A stretch of 64,000 bases of DNA from Rhodococcus sp. B7740 (GTDB taxonomy: Bacteria; Actinomycetota; Actinomycetes; Mycobacteriales; Mycobacteriaceae): assembly GCF_000954115.1 (NCBI RefSeq), contig NZ_CP010797.1, positions 3,596,001 to 3,660,000 of the forward strand, in the 5' to 3' direction. The first letter of the stretch is position 1; the number at the start of each line of letters is the position of its first letter. The position numbers and the translations under genes were made by a program. Below are positions 53,512 through 61,139 of the stretch, one piece after another. A model generated the notes under the pieces. It did no database searches, had not been told where the DNA came from, and saw only the letters and a list, made by a program, of their open reading frames with translations.

Positions 53512-54807
53512 TCATGCAGCCCGCTGCCAATTGGTGATCAGGACATCGGTCGCGTAGCTGAGGTCGAGGCCTTCGCCACCCCAGTCCGGAACGATGGCGT
53601 CGGGTGCGATACCGCTGTACTGTCGCCTGACTTCGTCGGCGTCTCCCGACATCGCGGGAGCGTGGATGATCTCGGTTCCCGAGGGATGTCGAAACGAGAA
53701 GCGTTGATCGCCGAGGGCTTCGATGAAGAAATATCCGTCGTGCAACGCTCGGTGGTGTTCGCCGCACAGCAGGACCAGGTTGTCGAGTGACGTCGCACCT
53801 CCCCGTGAGCGATAGGTGACGTGGTGAGCATGCAGAAATCGGGTGCGGCCGCACCCGGGTACCGTGCAGCATCGGTCCCGAATGATCAACTGACGCAATT
53901 GGGTTCGGCTCGGGACTTTCGCCGTCGAACTCCACCGCACAGTTCTACCCAGCCGGCCGTGGCCGACGGTCCGCATGACCGCGGAACACAGCACCTGAGC
54001 GAGGGTTTCGTCGTCGAGCCCTGGCCCGTCGTCGAAATGAGCGTGGTCGGACCCTGCTTCGTCGACCCCACCGATGTGCACCAGCACCTCGGCAGCAGGA
54101 GAGACGACCGGTGAATCCATCGCAGCGCAGACCATCTCGGCCATGGCAATCATCGCCGGCACCGGGTTGGGCGGTGCCGGGGCCGCCCGGTCACCCTCGG
54201 ATTCTCCGTCGGTCCTGGTGCGCTCGTACTCCGCCCTGGTCAATGCAGCGAGAAACCGCTTACCGTCCTCGGGCCGAAAGCGGGCCGTCAGCACGAGCGA
54301 GCCGTCGTCCTCGTCCCAGCGCCACCGCCCGGCGCACGGGTCGAGGTCGACGCCGTTTCCCTTGGTCGGACGCATCGCCTTCTTCAGACCACGGCAGAGG
54401 CGTTCGATGTGCGCAGCCGGGGCGTCGAGCGCCTTCTGCAGCAACGACGCCTCGTTCTCGGCCGTCGCAACGCGAGTCATCGCGCGCACCTTCGAGTACG
54501 AGATGGTGCCGCTCAGATACGCCGAGGTGATCAGCGGCAGCTCTCGCATGGCCTTGGCCACGCGCACCTGCTCACGAGCGGTGTGCAGATCGACCCCCGC
54601 ACGCCACGACAACCAGTGCGCACAGGACCGCACTTCCCAACCCGCCCATCCGCGTCGCGCATCGAACTCGCCCACCAGAATCAGATACTGCGCCGACGCC
54701 GCCGCGATCCGACCTGCCAGAGCGCAGATTTCGGTCTCGATTTCCTTCGTCTCGATCCGCCCCGCCTCGGATCCCGCGTCGACCATGTCGATCATGAACG
54801 CCCCCAT
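53512..54807 (-). CDS. DUF222/13E12-type HNH endonuclease domain protein
   Basis: A 431-aa standard-length member of the family seen at 7780. The DUF222 helical region includes WLSWRAGVDLHTAREQVRVA and YSKVRAMTRVA. The C-terminal HNH domain has CTVPGCGRTRFLHAHHV, then LVLLCGEHHRALHDG. It has none of the low-complexity insert of its paralogue, which makes a useful comparison. The ATG at 54807 lies 3 bp from a LexA-type box, so translation start, promoter and operator are compressed. Confidence 0.92.
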   Translation of the reverse strand: MGAFMIDMVDAGSEAGRIETKEIETEICALAGRIAAASAQYLILVGEFDARRGWAGWEVRSCAHWLSWRAGVDLHTAREQVRVAKAMRELPLITSAYLSGTISYSKVRAMTRVATAENEASLLQKALDAPAAHIERLCRGLKKAMRPTKGNGVDLDPCAGRWRWDEDDGSLVLTARFRPEDGKRFLAALTRAEYERTRTDGESEGDRAAPAPPNPVPAMIAMAEMVCAAMDSPVVSPAAEVLVHIGGVDEAGSDHAHFDDGPGLDDETLAQVLCSAVMRTVGHGRLGRTVRWSSTAKVPSRTQLRQLIIRDRCCTVPGCGRTRFLHAHHVTYRSRGGATSLDNLVLLCGEHHRALHDGYFFIEALGDQRFSFRHPSGTEIIHAPAMSGDADEVRRQYSGIAPDAIVPDWGGEGLDLSYATDVLITNWQRAA

Positions 54808-54810
54808 TCA

Positions 54811-54826
54811 TCGAATACATGTTCGA
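54811..54826. promoter_or_regulatory. putative LexA/SOS box upstream of HNH gene
   Basis: TCGAAT-ACAT-GTTCGA differs from the mycobacterial LexA consensus TCGAAC-N4-GTTCGA at a single position. It starts 4 bp upstream of the ATG. Such boxes are known before 13E12-family genes in Mycobacterium tuberculosis. Confidence 0.7.
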
Positions 54827-54957
54827 GAAATGTACGACGAGGCACCGACAGAAACTCTCCCACGATGCCCGACGCGTCCCCGCGGGGACGTTGTCACGAG
54901 GCGATGCGCCGGGCACGGGAGTCGGCCGCGACACATCCGGCACCCTCTGGGCAGCGA

Positions 54958-56202
54958 ATGCCCTACATGGCCGAAGCACGCAAGTCTCTCGCGCGCTTTC
55001 CCAGTCCGCTGCGCGGCACGTGGTTGACGTCGCTGTTCGGCGCAGTTCTGCTCGTCGCGCTGCCGATAGTCATCGCGACGGGATTGCTCTCGTACAGCGC
55101 GTACGGTCCACAGTTCGGCCAGGCCAGGCCGGGTGCCGTCGGGTGGCTGCGCTTGCCGTTCTTCGACTGGCCGACGAATCCGGCATGGCTCTACCAGCTC
55201 ACGCAGGGTCTGCACGTCGGACTCGGCCTGATCATCGTGCCGCTCGTCATCGCCAAACTGTGGTCGGTGATGCCCAAGCTCTTCGAACTACCACCGGTGC
55301 GATCGCCGGCACATGCGCTCGAACGACTGTCGCTGCTGGCACTGGTCGGGGGCCTGCTGTTCGAGATCGTGACGGGTGTTCTCAACATTCAGTACGACTA
55401 CGTGTTCGGTTTCGACTTCTACGCCGCTCACTACTTCGGTGCCTGGGTGTTCATCTCCGGATTCCTCGTACACCTCGCGCTCAAGGTCCCGCTGATGTGG
55501 AGGACCCTGAGGTCGGAGTCGTTGATGGACGTACTGCGCGCCAGGAACGAAGCTCCGGAACAGCAGAAGAACGACGACCGACCGGCGACCATGGGTCGAC
55601 GCGGTGCCATCGGATTGGTCGCTGCCGGAATGGGATTCGTTGCCGTGTTGACGGTAGGACAGACGGTCGGCGGAGTGCTGCGCAAGGCCGCGATCCTGCT
55701 GCCCCGCGGACGCTCGTACGGCGACGGCCCCAACGACTTTCAGATCAACCGAACGGCCGAAGCGGCCGGGATCACCGAGGCGCAGACCGGGCCCGACTGG
55801 CAACTGACGATCAGCAGCGCGGCCGAGGACGCCGTCCCGATCGTGCTGTCCCGCGGCAGGCTGCTGTCGATGCCGCAGCGCACTGCCGAACTGCCGATCG
55901 CGTGCGTCGAAGGATGGTCCACCACGCAGACGTGGACCGGTGTCCCGTTGGCCGAACTCGCTGCGCTGGCGGGCGTACCCGCACCGCGATCGGCTGAGGT
56001 GAGCTCGCTGGAGCAGAACGGAGCCTTCACTCGTGCGGTGTTGCAGGGAAATCAAGCGGCGCACCCGAATTCGTTGCTGGCCTTGAAAGTCAACGGTGTC
56101 GATCTCTCGCTCGATCACGGATTCCCCGCGCGAGTGATCGTTCCTGCCCTTCCGGGTGTCCACAACACCAAGTGGGTTGCTCGCATCGTGTTCCGTTCGT
56201 GA
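54958..56202 (+). CDS. cytochrome b-type membrane domain fused to sulfite-oxidase-like molybdopterin domain
   Basis: A 414-aa fusion. Residues 1-215 hold about five membrane helices with heme-ligand candidates (LTQGLHVGLGL, YAAHYFGAWVF, GFLVHLALKVP). A further span (IGLVAAGMGFVAVLTVG) precedes a molybdopterin oxidoreductase domain (about 280-414), whose Mo-ligating Cys is in ELPIACVEGWS and which ends with PALPGVHNTKWVARI. It is likely a membrane-bound oxidoreductase delivering electrons to heme. The start is unclear (54865, 54958 or 54967). The 150-bp gap upstream contains only the LexA box. No dimerisation domain of true sulfite oxidase is present. Confidence 0.87.
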   Translation: MPYMAEARKSLARFPSPLRGTWLTSLFGAVLLVALPIVIATGLLSYSAYGPQFGQARPGAVGWLRLPFFDWPTNPAWLYQLTQGLHVGLGLIIVPLVIAKLWSVMPKLFELPPVRSPAHALERLSLLALVGGLLFEIVTGVLNIQYDYVFGFDFYAAHYFGAWVFISGFLVHLALKVPLMWRTLRSESLMDVLRARNEAPEQQKNDDRPATMGRRGAIGLVAAGMGFVAVLTVGQTVGGVLRKAAILLPRGRSYGDGPNDFQINRTAEAAGITEAQTGPDWQLTISSAAEDAVPIVLSRGRLLSMPQRTAELPIACVEGWSTTQTWTGVPLAELAALAGVPAPRSAEVSSLEQNGAFTRAVLQGNQAAHPNSLLALKVNGVDLSLDHGFPARVIVPALPGVHNTKWVARIVFRS

Positions 56203-56251
56203 CTTCCAGCTGTGGCTGTTCAAACCTCCGTCGATGGTAAAGAATCGGTGA

Positions 56252-56274
56252 TCGGCGGCCCGTGGGGCCGCCGA
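56252..56274. terminator. strong GC hairpin terminator
   Basis: TCGGCGGCCC pairs with GGGCCGCCGA over a 3-nt loop (GTG), a 10-bp perfect stem 49 bp after the molybdopterin protein stop and before lppU. There is no T-tract. Confidence 0.65.
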
Positions 56275-56320
56275 CGAGGGTCACTCCCTCGCCTGGATGA
56301 GTTCCGAAGGTCATGACATC

Positions 56321-56920
56321 ATGCTTGCTTTGTCCAGAAGCCTCCTCGTCGCAAGTGCAGCTCTCACACTGCTGTTCGCCGCAGGCTGTTCATCGTCCGA
56401 AGCCGGCAACGCCGTCGCTGCCGACACCACAGCCGCCTCGACGTCCGCCGCTACCAGCACCACCGACGGCGTCTCGGGCCAAGAGGGCATCGACGCCGGC
56501 GGCTCCACCGACATCGATGTCGAGATCGGTCAGTGCGTCCAACTCGGCGGGACGATGACGGCCGCCACCATCGACAACGCCGAATGCGGCAGCATGGAAT
56601 CGAACTACAAGGTGATCGCCAAGGCCGAGCAGAACGAGCAGTGCCCCACCGACGTCAATCAGACCTACTACGAGACGCTCGACGGTGTGGAACAGGGCGC
56701 ACTGTGCCTCGACGTCGACTGGGTGGTCGGCGGCTGCATGAGCGTGCCCACCGTGGGTATGGACGAGCCCTCACGGGTCGACTGCGGCGACCCCGACGCC
56801 ACCGACGTCGAACAGGTCACCGAAATCAAGACCGGTACCGCCGATCCCAACGAATGCCCCGAGGGCGGATTCGCTTACGACGCCAGGCAATTCGTCGTCT
56901 GCACCACGACGATCTCCTAG
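56321..56920 (+). CDS. lppU: LppU-family lipoprotein
   Basis: A 199-aa secreted lipoprotein. The signal peptide ends at the lipobox LLFAAGC (Cys about residue 23), followed by a Ser/Thr/Ala linker. The mature domain keeps the mycobacterial LppU pattern: IGQCVQLGG, AECGSMESNYKVIAK, CP-T-D-V-N-Q-T-Y-Y, CLDVDWVVGGCMSV, VDCGD and a C-terminal FVVCTTT. The Cys spacing implies disulfides. The function is unknown. ATG 56321 is chosen for a compact signal peptide; 56297 is possible. It overlaps the convergent methyltransferase by 4 bp. Confidence 0.88.
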   Translation: MLALSRSLLVASAALTLLFAAGCSSSEAGNAVAADTTAASTSAATSTTDGVSGQEGIDAGGSTDIDVEIGQCVQLGGTMTAATIDNAECGSMESNYKVIAKAEQNEQCPTDVNQTYYETLDGVEQGALCLDVDWVVGGCMSVPTVGMDEPSRVDCGDPDATDVEQVTEIKTGTADPNECPEGGFAYDARQFVVCTTTIS

Positions 56921-57678
56921 TCGAGCTGCGCCGTCACCATCTGCGTGACGTAGCGGTAGTCCACGTAGCCGTGGCGGGCGATGGCCGCGTGCACTGCGCC
57001 CAGGACCTCGCCGCGGCGCCGGTCGTCCAGGGCGAGATGGCTCGAGTACGTGGCGGCCATGGCGCAGAACTCGTCTGCGGAGTAGCGCTGGACCCACTCG
57101 TACGTCGAGGTCGTCCACGGACCGAAGCCGGCAGCGCGCGGCACGTTGGACTCCGGTTGCGTACCGAGAGAACGCACCAACAGGTGCGCCACTTCGGGCT
57201 CGGTTGCGTCGTAGGCCGCCCTGACCGCTTCCCATGCCGGGCCATCGAGGTCGCCCGGCATGTTCCACCACAACCGAAGGGAACCGCCGGGGACCAATGC
57301 GCGGGCCGCCACTGCAGCTCCTTGCTCGTGGTTCACCCAATGCCAGGATTGGGCTGCAACGACCACATCGAACGCCGCCGCCGGGGCTGCACAATCCTCG
57401 AACCGCGACACCTGCACTTCGACGTCGAGGTTCTCGGTGCGCCGCCGAACCAGCTCTGCCATAGCCGAATCCGGTTCCACCGCAACAACGGACGCGCCGA
57501 GTTCGGCCAACGCAACTGTGGCTTTGCCGGTACCTGCCCCCGCCTCGAGCACTCGCATCCCGTCGCCCGCCGCGATGTCCGCGTACAGCTCGGCCGGGTA
57601 GCCGGGACGGGCCCGGTCGTAGTTCTCGGCAACCTTGCCGAAGCTCAATGCACGCGATGACTGCTGTCCGTCGGTCAC
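56917..57678 (-). CDS. class I SAM-dependent methyltransferase
   Basis: A 253-aa methyltransferase of the UbiE/type 11 class. Motif I is VLEAGAGTGKATVALAELG, motif post-I VVAVEPDSAM, and motif III A-Q-S-W-H-W-V-N with L-V-P-G-G. N-terminal FGKVAENYDRARPGYP is typical of this branch, which acts on small molecules. No partner gene indicates the substrate. It is divergent from the Nramp-like gene (96 bp). Confidence 0.87.
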   Translation of the reverse strand: MTDGQQSSRALSFGKVAENYDRARPGYPAELYADIAAGDGMRVLEAGAGTGKATVALAELGASVVAVEPDSAMAELVRRRTENLDVEVQVSRFEDCAAPAAAFDVVVAAQSWHWVNHEQGAAVAARALVPGGSLRLWWNMPGDLDGPAWEAVRAAYDATEPEVAHLLVRSLGTQPESNVPRAAGFGPWTTSTYEWVQRYSADEFCAMAATYSSHLALDDRRRGEVLGAVHAAIARHGYVDYRYVTQMVTAQLD

Positions 57679-57730
57679 CGCATCGACGGTACCGAGGGTC
57701 GACTTGCCAGGAACCGTGCGTTTCGTAAAG

Positions 57731-57746
57731 AGTGAGACAGCTCACT
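57731..57746. promoter_or_regulatory. putative CRP/GlxR-type site upstream of Nramp-like gene
   Basis: AGTGA-GACAGC-TCACT is a perfect inverted repeat with the TGTGA-N6-TCACA spacing, matching eight of ten consensus positions. It lies 28 bp upstream of the ATG at 57775, where it would probably repress. Confidence 0.45.
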
Positions 57747-57774
57747 GAGCAGACCCCGCACGCGAGGAGAGTCG

Positions 57775-59025
57775 ATGACCGAGACCACTGCACCTCCGAA
57801 ATGGAAGGTGGTCGGCCCCGGACTGGTGGTCGCCGCAACCGGCATCGGGGCTGCCGACCTCGTCGCGACACTGGTGGCGGGCTCGCGCTACGGCTACGCC
57901 CTGCTCTGGGTCATCATCGTCGGTGTCGTCATGAAAGTCGTTCTGGTGGAAGGTGCCGGCCGCTACACGTTGGCGTCGGGCAACACGATCTTCCAGGGCT
58001 GGCGTTCGCTGGGAAAGTGGACGACGGCGTATTTCGCTCCCTACATCGTGATCTGGGGGTTCGTCTACGGAGCGGCAGCGATGTCGTCGAGCGCGTTGCC
58101 GATCGTCGCACTGTTCCCCGCTTTGGATCTCAAGGTCGTCGCCATCGCGTCCGGACTCCTCGGCTTCGCGCTGATCTGGCTGGGTAGCTACGGATTCTTC
58201 GAGAAGATCATCACCGTCTTCGTCGGCATCATGTTCGTGACCGTGATCGGTGCTGCGGTAGTGGCGGTTCCCAACGTCCCCGCGATCGTCAAGGGCATCG
58301 TCCCCACCATTCCCGACGGCTCCATCGTGTACGTCCTCGGCCTTGCCGGTGGCGTCGGTGGCACCATCACGCTCGCCGCGTACGGCTACTGGCTGCGCGA
58401 GAAAGGCTGGATCACACCGAAATTCATGCGCGTCATGCGTATCGACAATTCGATGGCCTACGTCATCTCCGGCATCTTCGTCCTCGCGATGCTCATCGTC
58501 GGTGCCGAACTGCTGTACTCGTCGCAGATCGCGATCTCCACCGGCGATCAGGGCTTGATCCAACTCTCCGACGTGCTCGCGGACCGCTACGGGACGGTGT
58601 TCGGCTACGTGTTCCTCATCGGATTCTGGTCCGCGTCGTTCTCGTCGCTGATCGGGGTGTGGAACGGCGTGAGCCTGATGTTCGCGGACTTCGTCGGCAA
58701 TCTGAAGGGGCTCGAACAGGGTCACCCGGAAACACGAGTGGGAGGCAAGTACTTCAGGTGGTACGTCGCGTGGCTGACGTTCCCGCCCATGGCGTTGCTG
58801 TGGCTCGACCAACCGATCGGGCTCGTGCTCGCCTACGGCGTACTCGGCGCGGTGTTCATGCCGTTCCTGGCGGTGACACTGTTGATACTGCTCAACAGTG
58901 ATCGCGTGCCGAAGCAGTGGCGCAACGGCTGGTTCACCAACCTGACGCTGGGTGTGTGCGCATTCCTGTTCGCGTGGCTCGCCGTCGACCAGGTCTTGGA
59001 TGCTCTCGACAAGTACGTGTACTAG
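57775..59025 (+). CDS. Nramp-family transporter without canonical metal-binding motifs
   Basis: A 416-aa membrane protein with about 11 segments and Nramp (APC-fold) order. In the first helix the usual D-P-G-N is replaced by G-I-G-A-A-D (VVAATGIGAADLVATL). In the sixth helix the M-P-H stretch is replaced by LAGGVGGTITLAAYGYW. Both unwound-helix metal ligands are thus changed, so Mn/Fe transport is doubtful. A GAGGAG ribosome site precedes the ATG. The stop overlaps the SRPBCC gene by 4 bp. Function could be transport of another ion or of an organic solute. Confidence 0.85.
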   Translation: MTETTAPPKWKVVGPGLVVAATGIGAADLVATLVAGSRYGYALLWVIIVGVVMKVVLVEGAGRYTLASGNTIFQGWRSLGKWTTAYFAPYIVIWGFVYGAAAMSSSALPIVALFPALDLKVVAIASGLLGFALIWLGSYGFFEKIITVFVGIMFVTVIGAAVVAVPNVPAIVKGIVPTIPDGSIVYVLGLAGGVGGTITLAAYGYWLREKGWITPKFMRVMRIDNSMAYVISGIFVLAMLIVGAELLYSSQIAISTGDQGLIQLSDVLADRYGTVFGYVFLIGFWSASFSSLIGVWNGVSLMFADFVGNLKGLEQGHPETRVGGKYFRWYVAWLTFPPMALLWLDQPIGLVLAYGVLGAVFMPFLAVTLLILLNSDRVPKQWRNGWFTNLTLGVCAFLFAWLAVDQVLDALDKYVY

Positions 59026-59465
59026 TCGGCCGCTTCCAGGCGTGAGCGCAGTGTCGACTCCGTGTGCTTGATCGCCTGACCCACAACGGGTTCCACAACA
59101 GCGCCGAGCACCTTGCCCGCGATTCCGCCGGGCAGGCTGTAGCGGAACACAACGTCCAGACGGGTTCCGCCGTCTGCCGTATCCGAGAACGACCACGTGG
59201 ACGAGTTGGACAGGCCTTCGACCGACTCGAGCGTGAGCCTCTCGTTGTGGACCCATTCGGTGACGTGCACAACGGAGGTGAGGGCCTTCGGACCGATCTG
59301 CATCGTCGCGTCGTACGTGGCACCGAGTCCTGAAGTGACCTCGCTCGTCGGCTCGAAACGGGTGATGCCGAACATCCATTGCGGGACGTTCCTGAAGTCG
59401 TCCATGTAGGCGAACGCCGCCTCGCGACTGGTCGACGCAACGGCCGAACGATTGATTTCACGCAC
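59022..59465 (-). CDS. SRPBCC-family (START-like) protein
   Basis: A 147-aa protein with the polyketide-cyclase/dehydrase-like fold. It begins EINRSAVASTSREAAFAYM, then D-D-F-R-N-V-P-Q-W-M-F-G-I, and ends with a long helix (VGQAIKHTESTLRSRLEA). Such proteins bind lipids or hydrophobic ligands in a central cavity. Nothing nearby fixes the ligand. Confidence 0.88.
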   Translation of the reverse strand: MREINRSAVASTSREAAFAYMDDFRNVPQWMFGITRFEPTSEVTSGLGATYDATMQIGPKALTSVVHVTEWVHNERLTLESVEGLSNSSTWSFSDTADGGTRLDVVFRYSLPGGIAGKVLGAVVEPVVGQAIKHTESTLRSRLEAAD

Positions 59466-59518
59466 TAGTGCACCTTAGTACACGCTACGGCGTGTTACGC
59501 ATACTTTGGCCGTCCGTT

Positions 59519-60484
59519 TCAGCGGCGTACGTACCCCACCTGCTTGTCCACCACGTTCACCAGAGCCGAACCACGGACATATCGATGGAGGTTGTCCTCG
59601 AACAGCGCCCACAGGCGCTCGGCGAAGTCGTCGGCGTCGCCCGCCAGATGCGCGGTCAGGATGACGTTGTCCATGTGCCACAGCGGACTCGTGTCCGGTA
59701 GCGGCTCGACCTCGAACACGTCGAGCACGGCCCACCCGATGCCTCCGTCAGCGAGGGCGTCGCACAGGGCTCGTTCGTCGACGACCGGTCCGCGGGCGAT
59801 GTTGACCAGGCCTGCATCGGAACGCATGGCCGAGAGAACCTCCGCGTCGACCAGTGCTCGGGTGGCGTCGGTCAACGGTGTCGCCAGCACGATCACGTCG
59901 TACTCACCCGCATACGACCGCAATCGTCGAACGTCGCGGATTCGTCCGAACTCCGAGTCTCCGGACCGCTCCGACGTTGCCGCCGCATCGACGCGCATAC
60001 CGAGTGCGCCGAGGACCCGGCCGATCTCGCGGCCGATCGAACCGGGACCGACGACGAGAGCGGCGCGACCGTGAATACCATTGGTAACTCTGTGTTCCCA
60101 GACCCGCTCGCGCTGACGAGCAAGCGCCAGCGGCAGCTTCTTGACCGACGCCAGAATGCCGGCTGCGACATACTCCGCAATCGCCCTGTCGAGGATTCCG
60201 CCGGAGTTCGTCAGAATCCATCGGCCCTCGCGCAGAACCGGATCGAGCAGTCGGTCGACGCCGGCACTCGATGCGTGGATCCAGCGAAGATTCTCGGCAT
60301 TCGGCCACACGGTTCGCAGATCGGCGGTCTCGAACGTTCGGAACAGCAACACCTCTGCCCACGACACCAGACCGGCGAGCTCGTCCATCGTGCAGCTTCG
60401 GAAGTCGACTTCGTCGATCGCGGGCAAGGACCCTCTGTCCGAACCACTTTCGACCACAAGCACGTTCACCACAAGACTCGCCAC
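59519..60484 (-). CDS. D-isomer 2-hydroxyacid dehydrogenase
   Basis: A 321-aa NAD(P)-dependent dehydrogenase of the 2-hydroxyacid family. The nucleotide fold has VVGPGSIGREIGRVLGALG. The catalytic Arg lies in NIARGPVVDE, the Glu in DVFEVEPLP and the His in VILTAHLAGD. The His is followed by LAGD rather than the common S/T-G-x, placing it in the GhrA-like or uncharacterised branch. Glyoxylate/hydroxypyruvate reduction is possible but it is far from the glyoxylate operon. The start may be the GTG at about 60469. Confidence 0.9.
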   Translation of the reverse strand: MASLVVNVLVVESGSDRGSLPAIDEVDFRSCTMDELAGLVSWAEVLLFRTFETADLRTVWPNAENLRWIHASSAGVDRLLDPVLREGRWILTNSGGILDRAIAEYVAAGILASVKKLPLALARQRERVWEHRVTNGIHGRAALVVGPGSIGREIGRVLGALGMRVDAAATSERSGDSEFGRIRDVRRLRSYAGEYDVIVLATPLTDATRALVDAEVLSAMRSDAGLVNIARGPVVDERALCDALADGGIGWAVLDVFEVEPLPDTSPLWHMDNVILTAHLAGDADDFAERLWALFEDNLHRYVRGSALVNVVDKQVGYVRR

Positions 60485-60501
60485 CTCCGTACGATGGCAC
60501 C

Positions 60502-61008
60502 GTGCTCACCGTAGAACTCGCAACTGCCGCCGACGCAGCAACGATACTCGGCCTGCGGCACGCAGCCGAGGACTGGCTCTTCGCTCGAGAAATCGACCAG
60601 TGGACACCGCGCGAGGTACCCCTGTCCACTGTCGCGGCGCACATCGAGGCAGGAGAGTTCTACGTCGCCCGGCGCGATCCGAGTGGCCCGATAGTCGGTG
60701 CGCTGAGACTGATCTGGGCCGATCCCACAATCTGGCCCGAAGAGGATGGGCTCGCCGGGTACGTGCACGGATTGGTGATCGACAGAAGCGAAGCGGGCAC
60801 CGGGCTCGGCGCGGCTTTGCTCGAGTGGGCGTCGGAGCAGACCCACCGGGAAGGACGCACGTTGCTGCGTCTGGACTGCGCCGAAACCAACGGTGCGTTG
60901 TGCAATTACTACCTGAATCAGGGTTTCCGCCACGTCGGCCGACACGAGTTCGCCGACGGCAGTGCGTGGTTCAGCGTGGCCCTGTTCGAGAAGTCGACCG
61001 ATCGGTAG
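60502..61008 (+). CDS. GNAT-family N-acetyltransferase
   Basis: A 168-aa acetyltransferase. The acetyl-CoA site reads VHGLVIDRSEAGTGLGAALL (R/Q-x-x-G-x-G/A pattern as E-A-G-T-G-L-G), followed by LLRLDCAETN and YYLNQGFRHVG. The GTG at 60502 is chosen; the frame upstream is the shadow of the divergent dehydrogenase. The acceptor is unknown. Confidence 0.87.
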   Translation: MLTVELATAADAATILGLRHAAEDWLFAREIDQWTPREVPLSTVAAHIEAGEFYVARRDPSGPIVGALRLIWADPTIWPEEDGLAGYVHGLVIDRSEAGTGLGAALLEWASEQTHREGRTLLRLDCAETNGALCNYYLNQGFRHVGRHEFADGSAWFSVALFEKSTDR

Positions 61009-61020
61009 CCTGTCGTCGCT

Positions 61021-61139
61021 GGGAGAGAACCTCGTGGCCTGCGAAGCTGCTCAACCGATTCATCGAAACAGAGCGCGATGTGCCGTCGCACACCTTCGCT
61101 GCCGGCAACCCCTGTAAGGCAATCCGCGCCCTACCGTGA
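61021..61139 (+). pseudogene. relic of a left-handed beta-helix O-acetyltransferase C-terminus
   Basis: A 39-codon open fragment with no start ends in RDVPSHTFAAGNPCKAIRAL and a stop. This matches the closing turn of hexapeptide acetyltransferases (D-V-P-x-x-T-x-x-A-G-N-P-A-R-x-I-R-x-L). The preceding sequence belongs to the end of the GNAT gene and shows no rest of the enzyme. It overlaps the ABC permease stop by 9 bp. Probably the remnant of a deleted gene. Confidence 0.55.
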
